DNA from: Bacteroidales bacterium
GTDB taxonomy: Bacteria > Bacteroidota > Bacteroidia > Bacteroidales > ML635J-15
Reading direction: 5' to 3'
Length of the DNA stretch: 13,168 bases
Assembly: GCA_028696755.1 (NCBI GenBank)
Contig: JAQVGK010000032.1
Coordinates: 1 to 13,168 of the forward strand
Each line of letters starts with the position of its first letter. The first letter of the stretch is position 1. The notes under the pieces are model-generated. The model worked only from the letters and a program-made list of their open reading frames with translations. It was not told the DNA's origin and did not search any database. Below, piece after piece: positions 7,571 to 13,168 of the stretch. The position numbers were made by a program, and so were the translations under genes.

Positions 7571-7642
7571 CGGCATGTACCTGATGGTAGTTACCTTTGG
7601 CAAAACACAAGAAGCATTTAAATTTATTCGTAAATAAAATAA
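7566..7642 (+). pseudogene. Duplicate of the amylase gene 3' end (T9SS sorting-domain tail)
   Basis: These 77 bases match 3934-4010 with only two differences, at 7601 and 7616. Both fall in third codon positions and are silent (GGT/GGC and GCG/GCA). The match covers the last 23 codons of the amylase's T9SS sorting domain, its TAA stop (7635-7637) and the five bases after it. No start codon or upstream domain is attached, so it is a gene fragment. It overlaps the RAYT flank remnant by the five bases aaaag, which are common to both sources. It could be a copied piece of the amylase gene or the surviving tail of a second T9SS-exported protein with the same sorting domain. Confidence 0.9.
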
Positions 7643-7668
7643 TAAATTCAATATAACAATAAATTATT

Positions 7669-8043
7669 ATGGCAACAAATTATTATTCTGCTAATAACTT
7701 TGGAAATAAAGACAAAACAATATTAATAATTGAATTTGGGAAAATTTATACTGCAAATTCATTTGGCAATAAAGATAAAGCAATTCTAATTATTGAAAAC
7801 GGAAAAGTATATACAGCAAACTCATTCGGTAACAAGGATAAAGCAATTCTAATTATTGAAAATGGGAAAGTACATTCTACCAATTCATTTGCAAACAAAG
7901 ATAAAACTCTACTTGTAATTGAAAATGGGAAAGTTTATTCTGCCAATTCGTTTGGAAATAAAGATAAAGCATTATTTATAATAGAAGGTGGTTATGATTT
8001 TACAGAATTAGTCGCACTTTTATGTAAGTCTGGCATTTTCTAA
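7669..8043 (+). CDS. Small protein of five 21-residue beta-type repeats
   Basis: A 124-residue protein, of which residues 8-112 are five tandem 21-residue units with the pattern A-N-S-F-G-N-K-D-K-(A/T)-I-L-I-I-E-N-G-K-V-Y-(S/T). The last unit diverges after IIE into a hydrophobic tail (FTELVALLCKSGIF). Each unit looks like two short strands joined by turns at GNKDK and ENGK, as in small beta-propeller-like or beta-flower proteins. The motif II-ENGKVY resembles the DGKIY signature of 4-fold beta-flower proteins, such as the one encoded next. There is no signal peptide, so it is probably cytosolic. Function is unknown. The gene starts 26 bp after the amylase 3'-end fragment, has no recognisable promoter motif, and may belong with the beta-flower gene at 8159. 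Confidence 0.75.
   Translation: MATNYYSANNFGNKDKTILIIEFGKIYTANSFGNKDKAILIIENGKVYTANSFGNKDKAILIIENGKVHSTNSFANKDKTLLVIENGKVYSANSFGNKDKALFIIEGGYDFTELVALLCKSGIF
7690..8001 (+). repeat. Coding tandem repeat, period 63 bp, five units
   Basis: Units begin at 7690, 7753, 7816, 7879 and 7942. The last unit is incomplete. Units 2 and 3 encode the same first 19 residues yet differ at seven silent third positions, so the repeats are old enough to have diverged in DNA while the protein was held constant. Confidence 0.88.
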
Positions 8044-8158
8044 TTAGTTGATGAATTAAAAACAACAAACCGATAACAATACCTATAGGCAATGGCTCGT
8101 GAATGCTCGTTTTTAGGCGTCGGCTTCCCACACTGGCAATAATTTAAAACATAATATT

Positions 8159-8521
8159 ATGGAAATAACATTTTATGATAAAACTGGACATCCAAAAATT
8201 TATTTGTCAACAGACTATGATTATTCATTTTATACCTGGGATGGACATGCTGTTGCCTATGTGCATGAAGATAAAATTTATGGATGGAGAGGAAAACATA
8301 TTGGCTGGTATTTGGACGGAATATTATATGACTTAAATGGATATAGAGTGGGTTCAATTAGAGAAAAATGTCCATATTCCGTATATTCAGAATACTCAAA
8401 GTACTCAAAATATAGTAGGTATTCAAGGTACTCAAGATATTCTCCTTATTCAAGACCTTCTTTAAGTTCATCATATGCAAATATTGACTTAGTAGATTTT
8501 ATATCACAAGACAAGGTATAA
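8159..8521 (+). CDS. 4-fold beta-flower protein with Tyr-Ser-x repeat tail
   Basis: A 120-residue protein without a signal peptide. Residues 1-68 show the 4-fold beta-flower pattern, in which four similar short hairpins repeat a theme of strand, D/G turn, and aromatic: ITFYDKTGHP, FYTWDGHAVAYV, KIYGWRGKHIGWYL and ILYDLNGYRVG. Proteins of this family are small and widespread in Bacteroidota, and I know of no established biochemical role. Residues 73-99 are nine consecutive Tyr-Ser-x triplets (x mostly Lys or Arg), an unusual basic and aromatic low-complexity segment. The tail ends with LVDFISQDKV. The stop is 8 bp upstream of the OLD nuclease start, so the two are very likely co-transcribed and may act together. 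The leader 8044-8158 has no clear promoter motif. It contains the direct repeat gctcgt-gaat-gctcgt. Confidence 0.78.
   Translation: MEITFYDKTGHPKIYLSTDYDYSFYTWDGHAVAYVHEDKIYGWRGKHIGWYLDGILYDLNGYRVGSIREKCPYSVYSEYSKYSKYSRYSRYSRYSPYSRPSLSSSYANIDLVDFISQDKV
8375..8455 (+). repeat. Coding tandem repeat, period 9 bp, nine units (Tyr-Ser-x)
   Basis: Nine contiguous 9-bp units encode Tyr-Ser-x within the beta-flower protein. Tyr is TAT or TAC and Ser is TCA, TCC, TCT or AGT, so the DNA units vary while the amino-acid pattern is kept. This indicates selection on the peptide rather than a fresh slippage expansion. Confidence 0.85.
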
Positions 8522-8529
8522 TAAAAGAA

Positions 8530-10329
8530 ATGATATTAAAAAAAGCAATAATAAGTAACTATAGAGGGATTAATGGTTCAATCACCGTTAATTTTGACCT
8601 ATTTAATTGCATCGTTGGACAAAATGATGCAGGAAAATCAACTATCCTTAAAGCCATAGATGCTTCTCTAAACGAAACCAATCTTACAAGGTCAGATTAT
8701 AATGTTCAAGCAACAGAAAATATTATTTCTGTTGAACTCTTTTTTGATTGTAAAAACGAACAATACTTACTTGGTGAAGAAATACCAACAACAATTGAAG
8801 CCGAAGAATTAACTAATCAAGACAATCATTTAGTTTGGAAAAAGACTTGGAACGTAACAGATACAAATGTTGCTAAACCGAAAACTTCAATCGTTAGGAA
8901 AAAATATAATGGAACAAGTGATTTTATTTTCAAAACAGAGCAACAATTAATTGCTCAATGCTCCGCAAATGGAATTGCTACAACAAAAGGCAACGGTGAT
9001 GCTTTTAATAATGTTGAGAAACGAGAAAAGTTAAGAGAATTCAACCAACAAAGTAATGTTACCTTTACTTATGAATACGAAGAAATACCCAATTCAGGAA
9101 CGACTAAATTAAAAACGATTGGAGATGCTATAAAAAAAGCATTGCCATCTTTCCAATATTTTAAAGCAGATACTTCTCTTTCTGAAACGGATACAACCAT
9201 TCAGAAGTATTTCAAGGATATGGCGTTTAAATTAATCCAAGATGAAGTTAATACTGATGAAATGGAAGACACAATCAAAACAAAACTTGGCAGTGTGCTT
9301 CAAAAGGTAACTGATAAAATTAATGATGTGTTAAAATCTACCGACAGAGTTGAACCGAAAGTTGAATTTGATTGGGGTAAATTAATTTCAACATCTTTTG
9401 TAAGCACAGCAAACGGCAATAACATTCCCCTAAGCTCTAGAGGTGATGGTTTTAGAAGAATAACAATGATGTCTTACTTTGAGTATTTAGCAGAAACTCA
9501 AAGGACAAACGGTACACAACAAATTATTTTCGGTTTTGAAGAACCCGAAACATTTTTGCATCCAGCAGCCCAAGAAAGTTTATTTGATAAGTTAAATTTG
9601 CTAACCGAAAACGGTTATCAAGTCATTACATCAACACACTCACCAACCATTGTTGGCAATACAAAACGAAATAACATCATTCACATTTCTAAACCTGCGA
9701 ATGTTTACACCGTTAATCAAACTGATATTGATTACAAAGAACTGGCAAAAGATTTAGGAATAAAGCCCGACAATACATTTACTCCTTTGTTTTCAACTTC
9801 ACGACTTTTGTTTTTAGTTGAAGGCATTGATGATGCAAATGCAATGCATCATCAAGCAAAACTTTATAAAAAAAACGGTTTAATTCAACATACTTTTGAG
9901 GAATTAAGCATAAACATTATCCCAATTGGTGGTTGTGGTGGCGTAAAACATTGGGTTAATCTTGACCTTTTTACAAAACTTAACAAACCTTTCTTTATTT
10001 TTCTTGATAGCGACAAAGAGAATGCAACAGCCGTTTCGCCAAATGAAACTCATCTCGTTAATTATGGCTTAACCTTGGGAACTCACTTTACTTATACAAA
10101 AAAAAGAGAACTGGAAAATTATATTCCACCTACTGCATTACATAGACTGATTCCAGGATCAACATTTATATACAACGAATACGATGATGTAAAAAAAATA
10201 GCAGGTAAAAAAGTTACACAAAAATTCTATACTAATTTAACTTTCGATGAATTACGAATGACTTGGTTTGATGGAACGGATGATGAATTTATAAATCTTT
10301 ACAACACGATAGTTGGAAAATTAGATTAA
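8530..10329 (+). CDS. OLD-family ATP-dependent nuclease (ABC ATPase plus TOPRIM)
   Basis: A 599-residue protein with the two-domain build of OLD (overcoming lysogenization defect) nucleases. N-terminal ABC-type ATPase: Walker A GQNDAGKST (30-38); signature-like LSSRGDGFRR (301-310); Walker B and catalytic acid IIFGFEEPE (332-340); switch histidine H370 in STHSP. C-terminal TOPRIM nuclease domain: E431 in FLVEG, PIGGCGG (465-471), the DxD pair in FLDSD (491-495), and KRELENYIPP (525-534). All residues expected for ATP binding and two-metal DNA cleavage are present, so it is probably active. OLD nucleases occur alone (class 1) or with a UvrD-type helicase (class 2, Gabija). The next gene here is a transposase, so class 1 fits. 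The natural partner could be the beta-flower protein encoded 8 bp upstream. A defence role against phage or plasmids is likely by family. It is A+T-rich, like acquired DNA. Confidence 0.92.
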   Translation: MILKKAIISNYRGINGSITVNFDLFNCIVGQNDAGKSTILKAIDASLNETNLTRSDYNVQATENIISVELFFDCKNEQYLLGEEIPTTIEAEELTNQDNHLVWKKTWNVTDTNVAKPKTSIVRKKYNGTSDFIFKTEQQLIAQCSANGIATTKGNGDAFNNVEKREKLREFNQQSNVTFTYEYEEIPNSGTTKLKTIGDAIKKALPSFQYFKADTSLSETDTTIQKYFKDMAFKLIQDEVNTDEMEDTIKTKLGSVLQKVTDKINDVLKSTDRVEPKVEFDWGKLISTSFVSTANGNNIPLSSRGDGFRRITMMSYFEYLAETQRTNGTQQIIFGFEEPETFLHPAAQESLFDKLNLLTENGYQVITSTHSPTIVGNTKRNNIIHISKPANVYTVNQTDIDYKELAKDLGIKPDNTFTPLFSTSRLLFLVEGIDDANAMHHQAKLYKKNGLIQHTFEELSINIIPIGGCGGVKHWVNLDLFTKLNKPFFIFLDSDKENATAVSPNETHLVNYGLTLGTHFTYTKKRELENYIPPTALHRLIPGSTFIYNEYDDVKKIAGKKVTQKFYTNLTFDELRMTWFDGTDDEFINLYNTIVGKLD

Positions 10330-10336
10330 TTCTTTT

Positions 10337-10350
10337 GTCGGGGCGGATTT
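10337..10350 (+). repeat. REP-like sequence, half copy 4
   Basis: gtcggggcggattt is a left-arm half copy. It is repeated at 10357-10370 with a 20-bp period (atcctt between), so the OLD gene is followed by a half REP and a full REP in tandem. It starts 7 bp after the OLD stop codon. Confidence 0.85.
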
Positions 10351-10391
10351 ATCCTTGTCGGGGCGGATTTGCAATCCGACCCGACAAGGAT
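10351..10391 (+). repeat. Extended REP hairpin upstream of the RAYT gene, copy 5
   Basis: Two 19-base arms (10351-10369 and 10373-10391) pair with a single mismatch around the 3-base loop tgc. The arms begin atccttgtcggg and end cccgacaaggat. It is the longest palindrome of the family in the window and lies 35 bp upstream of the transposase start. As RNA it would be very stable. As single-stranded DNA it fits the imperfect hairpins recognised by RAYT proteins. Confidence 0.9.
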
Positions 10392-10398
10392 AATATAA

Positions 10399-10411
10399 GG
10401 ATTTGTAATCC
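10399..10411 (+). repeat. REP core only, ggatt-tgt-aatcc, copy 6
   Basis: This 13-bp minimal palindrome lies 15 bp before the RAYT start. It has the same core and loop as the full copies but lacks the G+C-rich outer arms. A matching reversed core is found after the gene (agattacaaatcct, 10979-10992). Confidence 0.65.
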
Positions 10412-10426
10412 GTAAACACAAACAAA

Positions 10427-10972
10427 ATGGACATCAAAAACCGAATCACAGAACAAGTTTATTTTGTAACGGATACCGTGGTAGATTGGGTGGATATATT
10501 TACTCGCCCAAAATACAAACATATTATTTTAGAGGCGCTCACGTATTGCCAACGTGAAAAAGGATTGGTTATGTATGCTTGGGTGCTTATGAGTAACCAT
10601 TTACACGCCATTGTCAGTGCGCAAGAAGGAACAACCGTATCGGAAATTTGGCGGGATTTCAAAAAGTATACAAGTAAACAGATCTTGGCTGAATTAGCCA
10701 TTGATCCTGAAGAAAGTCGTAAAGAATGGATGCTTAACCGTTTTGAATATGCTGCTCGCAATGATAAAAAGATAAAAAACTATCGGTTTTGGCAGGAAGG
10801 TAACGATGCACAAGAGATTTTTCTGGCGGACTATTACGACCAAAAACTAAATTACATCCATAACAATCCCGTGAAAGCCGAACTGGTGAATTGTCCAGAA
10901 GATTACCGATATAGTTCCGCCATAGATTATGCTGGCGGTAAAGGATTATTAAAAGTCGAAATCGTAAACTAG
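10427..10972 (+). CDS. REP-associated tyrosine transposase (RAYT, Y1/IS200-like)
   Basis: A 181-residue protein of the single-tyrosine HUH transposase superfamily, in the REP-associated branch. The HUH motif is H58-L-H60 in VLMSNHLHAIVS, which coordinates the divalent metal. The likely catalytic tyrosine is Y81 in FKKYTSKQ. The C-terminal part carries the family hallmarks RFWQEGNDAQEIF (120-132), NYIHNNPVKAELV (142-154) and YRYSS (160-164). RAYTs bind REP hairpins as single-stranded DNA and cleave next to them. They are usually single-copy and domesticated rather than freely mobile. Here the gene lies between REP copies in opposite orientation (10337-10391 before, 11008-11034 after), as expected. 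It appears intact and its length is normal for the family. Scraps of related genes or flanks persist at 5763-5822 and 7532-7570, so copies existed nearby. Confidence 0.93.
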   Translation: MDIKNRITEQVYFVTDTVVDWVDIFTRPKYKHIILEALTYCQREKGLVMYAWVLMSNHLHAIVSAQEGTTVSEIWRDFKKYTSKQILAELAIDPEESRKEWMLNRFEYAARNDKKIKNYRFWQEGNDAQEIFLADYYDQKLNYIHNNPVKAELVNCPEDYRYSSAIDYAGGKGLLKVEIVN

Positions 10973-11007
10973 TTGAACAGATTACAAATCCTAATAACAG
11001 TATAAAA

Positions 11008-11034
11008 GGGGTCGGATTACAAATCCGCCCCGAC
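11008..11034 (-). repeat. REP-like palindrome, full copy 7, reversed orientation
   Basis: On the minus strand this reads gtcggggcggatt, loop tgt, then aatccgacccc. It matches copy 1 and keeps the same internal mismatch. It is the only full copy in the minus orientation, and it closes the RAYT unit on the right. It ends 7 bp before the start codon of the DUF4919 gene, so it would lie in that gene's mRNA leader. Confidence 0.9.
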
Positions 11035-11041
11035 AATAAAA

Positions 11042-11701
11042 ATGAAAAACATAAAAAAAATAATTTTGGGGCTTGCCACTATTTTTTTTGCATTCAATGC
11101 CAATGCTCAAAACAATGACTCCATTGATTTTTTCGGAATAGTTAAAAAACTAACAACGGACTCCACATCACAATACTATTATCCCCAATTATTAGAAAAA
11201 GTAAAAACGTCACCGGCGGACATCAATATGTTCGATTGTTTTTATTTATATTACGGACAAATTTTTCAACCAAATTACAAGCCAATAGGCGGATTTCTAT
11301 TAAACCCAGAAAGAGTAGATTTTGATAGGGCTGCCATTAATGGAAATTGCAAAAAGGCTATTAAATTAGGAACCGCCATGTTAGAAAGAAATCCTGTTGA
11401 TTTGACTGTTTTATTATACACATGTATTTGTATAAAACAATCACATAGTCCAGACGATGAGCATTACTTTGCACAGAGATATGACAATCTATTACAAGCT
11501 ATTTTCTCTACAGGAGACGGAAAAAGTATTGATGGAGCTATTAAAATAATTAGTATTGAAGATGATTACGTATTAAAGGGTTCATTAGGTTTCTTTGGTG
11601 GAAAAGAGACACTTGAGTTCAAAGAAAAACATTGTTATAGTGTTTGGACCAAAAGAAAACACAAACTCTATTTTGAGGATATAATATATTTAGAAAAATG
11701 A
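11042..11701 (+). CDS. Exported DUF4919-family protein
   Basis: A 219-residue protein with a signal peptide (residues 1-22, ending FNANAQ). The mature part fits DUF4919: an early YYYPQLLEKV segment, the FYLYYGQIFQPNYKPIGG pattern (67-84), a helical middle (RAAINGNCKKAIKLGTAMLERNPVDLTVL), and the FSTGDGKSIDGAIKI-S-EDDYVLK pattern (150-175) typical of the family's C-terminal half. The family is common in Bacteroidota and its biochemical role is unknown. The start codon comes only 7 bp after a REP hairpin. The stop overlaps the next start (ATGA at 11698-11701), so the two genes form a translationally coupled pair. Confidence 0.85.
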   Translation: MKNIKKIILGLATIFFAFNANAQNNDSIDFFGIVKKLTTDSTSQYYYPQLLEKVKTSPADINMFDCFYLYYGQIFQPNYKPIGGFLLNPERVDFDRAAINGNCKKAIKLGTAMLERNPVDLTVLLYTCICIKQSHSPDDEHYFAQRYDNLLQAIFSTGDGKSIDGAIKIISIEDDYVLKGSLGFFGGKETLEFKEKHCYSVWTKRKHKLYFEDIIYLEK

Positions 11702-12207
11702 ATATTAGAATTAAATCACTTATTATTTTAATGTGCTTTTTTGCCATAGGTCAAATTAGCTTAAAAGGACAAACAATAACGGAATCAGAAAGGATAATAT
11801 ATTTAATGCGAGCCAAACAGTTCTATGGAAGTGGTGTCAATATGAACTTGATGATTAATGGAGAGCTTTTCCACAAAATCAAAAATGGGAATCGATTAAT
11901 AATAAAGACAAATTCCAATGACACATTAAATATACAGATTATTTATCCTCCAATTCGAAGTTACAAATCCAGAGTACTTCAGATTACCCCCGACAACGCC
12001 TCTGTAATTTATATTGACTTATTTTACTGGGGAGAAGGTTACAATCCATTCAAGCATGCAGGAGTGCTTAATCCTGTTGGAGGAACACCTGATTTTAATA
12101 TTGAAATTGTTGAAATGACTTTAGATAAAGGCAAAAAGAAATTTGTCCAAACGAAACTATATAAAGATAACAATATAATTATGCAAAAATATTTTAAAAG
12201 CAAATAA
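11698..12207 (+). CDS. Exported protein of unknown function, coupled to the DUF4919 gene
   Basis: A 169-residue protein that I do not assign to a family. Residues 1-25 form a signal peptide (hydrophobic stretch IIILMCFFAIG-like, ending SLKGQ). The mature part contains a segment MNLMINGELFHKIKNGNRLIIKTNSNDTLNIQI (residues about 42-74) with alternating hydrophobic residues, suggesting a small beta-sandwich similar in style to domains that bear a short N-G turn. A later part, VYIDLFYWGEGYNPF, is aromatic-rich. The 4-base overlap with the upstream stop codon indicates coupled translation and probably a shared function with the DUF4919 protein in the periplasm. Confidence 0.72.
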   Translation: MNIRIKSLIILMCFFAIGQISLKGQTITESERIIYLMRAKQFYGSGVNMNLMINGELFHKIKNGNRLIIKTNSNDTLNIQIIYPPIRSYKSRVLQITPDNASVIYIDLFYWGEGYNPFKHAGVLNPVGGTPDFNIEIVEMTLDKGKKKFVQTKLYKDNNIIMQKYFKSK

Positions 12208-12212
12208 AATAG

Positions 12213-12845
12213 ATGAAAATCATTGATTTAAATAGTTGGAAACGGAAAGAACATTTTAATTTTTTCTCTAAAATGGCTAGCCCATATTTGGGCATCGTAA
12301 CGGAAGTAGATTGTACCGACTGTTATGCCTACGCCAAAGAACGTGGACAATCGTTTTTTGCCACGTATCTGCATAAATCAATGATTGCTGTTAATGCTGT
12401 TGAGGAGTTAAAATACCGGCTTGTAGATGATGAAATCGTGGTGTTTGACACCATACATGCCGGCTCAACCATCGGCAGAGAAGACGGCACCTTTGGTTTT
12501 GCTTTTGTACATTTTTCGCCTGACTTTGAAACCTTTAATGCCGAATTACAAACAGAAATAGAAGCCGTGCAACACTCCACCGGACTTCGTTTGAATAACG
12601 ATGACCTCAAAAATGATTTGATTCGTCACTCCACTATTCCTTGGCACTCGTTTAGTGGCTTATTGCATCCAACCAATTTTAATCCCAAAGAATCGGTACC
12701 CAAAATCACATTTGGGAAATATACCATCCGAGAAGGTCGCAAACTATTACCCGTTTCCATTGAAGCTCACCACGGATTAGTAGACGGACTGCACATAGCG
12801 CAGTATATCGCTGAATTTCAAAATCAACTTAATCTAAAAATTTAA
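12213..12845 (+). CDS. Chloramphenicol acetyltransferase-family protein
   Basis: A 210-residue protein of the CAT family, which transfers the acetyl group of acetyl-CoA to a hydroxyl. The catalytic motif HHGLVDGLH (186-194) is complete: H187 corresponds to the general base of classical CAT and D191 to the structural aspartate. IPWHSFSGL (142-150) corresponds to the LPW-SFTS active-site segment, with the second S replaced by G. The N-terminus (LNSWKRKEHFNFF) and length (210 versus about 215) fit type A CATs. Whether it acetylates chloramphenicol is uncertain, because many chromosomal members have other or unknown substrates. The gene starts 5 bp after the preceding gene, but its codon use looks like the more conserved genes at both ends of the window. 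It is probably part of a downstream unit with the NYN gene (11-bp gap). Confidence 0.88.
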   Translation: MKIIDLNSWKRKEHFNFFSKMASPYLGIVTEVDCTDCYAYAKERGQSFFATYLHKSMIAVNAVEELKYRLVDDEIVVFDTIHAGSTIGREDGTFGFAFVHFSPDFETFNAELQTEIEAVQHSTGLRLNNDDLKNDLIRHSTIPWHSFSGLLHPTNFNPKESVPKITFGKYTIREGRKLLPVSIEAHHGLVDGLHIAQYIAEFQNQLNLKI

Positions 12846-12856
12846 AACAAAACACC

Positions 12857-13168
12857 ATGAATGACTCCAAATTTAACATTGCCGTATTGATTGATGGTGA
12901 TAATGCGCAAGCAAAACTGATTAAAGAAATCATCGAAGAAGTTTCTAAATATGGCAAAGCCACCATTCGACGCATCTATGGCGATTGGACGACGCCACAA
13001 ATGAACAGTTGGAAAGAAATCATCAACCAATACTCTATCAATCCCATTCAAAAATTTTCGTACACTACAGGCAAAAATTCCACCGATAGCTCACTTATTA
13101 TCGACGCCATGGATATTTTACACAGCCAAAATGCCGATGGTTTTTGTATTGTTTCCAGCGATAGCGAT
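12857..13168 (+). CDS. NYN-domain protein, 3' end outside the window
   Basis: The first 104 residues are visible and the frame is open to the window edge. They form a NYN (PIN-like) ribonuclease fold. The metal-binding acidic residues are seen at D13 and D15 in VLIDGDN, at D77 and D83 in NSTDSSLIIDAMD, and at D102 and D104 in IVSSDSD. The DGDN, TDSSL-IDAMD and SSDSD motifs are typical of the LabA/DUF88 group, whose full-length members often carry a C-terminal OST-HTH/LOTUS domain for RNA binding (not visible here). The protein likely acts on RNA in the cytosol. The start ATG at 12857 is 11 bp after the CAT-family stop codon, consistent with an operon. Confidence 0.88.
   Translation, partial: MNDSKFNIAVLIDGDNAQAKLIKEIIEEVSKYGKATIRRIYGDWTTPQMNSWKEIINQYSINPIQKFSYTTGKNSTDSSLIIDAMDILHSQNADGFCIVSSDSD

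Noticed and set aside
7690..8001. CRISPR-like array with 63-bp period
   Set aside because: The repeats are adjacent with no spacers, keep one reading frame, and differ mainly at silent positions, so they are coding repeats.
8082..8140. Possible attachment or cassette site before the beta-flower gene (direct repeat gctcgt-gaat-gctcgt, G+C-richer patch)
   Set aside because: No inverted partner or matching copy was found in the window, so it remains an unexplained leader sequence.
8530..10972. Gabija system
   Set aside because: The nuclease resembles GajA-type OLD proteins, but the following gene is a RAYT transposase and no UvrD-type helicase is present.
10734..11036. Minus-strand open frame across the RAYT 3' end and REP
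   Set aside because: Its beginning is just the REP in translation and the rest is opposite conserved RAYT codons. No independent support.

Overview
The window looks like a piece of a Bacteroidota chromosome, probably of the Bacteroidales. The evidence is an A+T-rich sequence, little sign of Shine-Dalgarno sites, a match to the Bacteroidota -7 promoter motif TAnnTTTG, a GH13 amylase that ends in a type IX secretion (T9SS) C-terminal sorting domain, and several families (DUF4919, 4-fold beta-flower proteins) that are common in that phylum. All supported genes are on the + strand. The species cannot be named from this sequence.

Layout. Positions 1-4005 hold two well-composed, apparently conserved genes: a TPR protein truncated at its 5' end, and a secreted multidomain alpha-amylase-type glycoside hydrolase. 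By eye, positions 4006-12207 are more A+T-rich and patchwork-like. They hold a signal-peptide protein with a DUF2059-like and a SecD-head-like part, framed by a 15-bp inverted repeat; an exported orphan protein; an orphan cytosolic protein tentatively like uracil-DNA glycosylase; an aldo/keto reductase; a five-repeat small protein; a 4-fold beta-flower protein 8 bp upstream of an OLD-family ATPase/TOPRIM nuclease; a REP-associated tyrosine transposase (RAYT); and a two-gene exported-protein unit (DUF4919 plus an orphan). From 12213 the more conserved style returns, with a chloramphenicol-acetyltransferase-family enzyme and a NYN-domain protein cut by the window end.

The unifying structure of the middle region is a family of imperfect palindromes, core gtcggggcggatttgtaatccgac, present as full, half or core copies in most gaps between genes from 5055 to 11034. 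The RAYT gene at 10427-10972 lies between copies in opposite orientation, the expected arrangement for a transposase and its REP elements. Two further scraps of RAYT-linked sequence exist: a 60-bp piece of the transposase reading frame at 5763-5822, and a 39-bp piece of its downstream flank at 7532-7570. The second scrap is joined, exactly where a REP should begin, to a 77-bp near-copy of the 3' end of the amylase gene. I infer that this segment has been repeatedly rearranged around RAYT/REP sequences and has collected single orphan genes between them.

The best candidate for an undescribed system is the tightly spaced pair of beta-flower protein and OLD-type nuclease at 8159-10329, possibly with the repeat protein at 7669-8043. 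It lies directly beside the RAYT in the accessory segment and has the look of a defence-type module, but this is inference from domains and context only.
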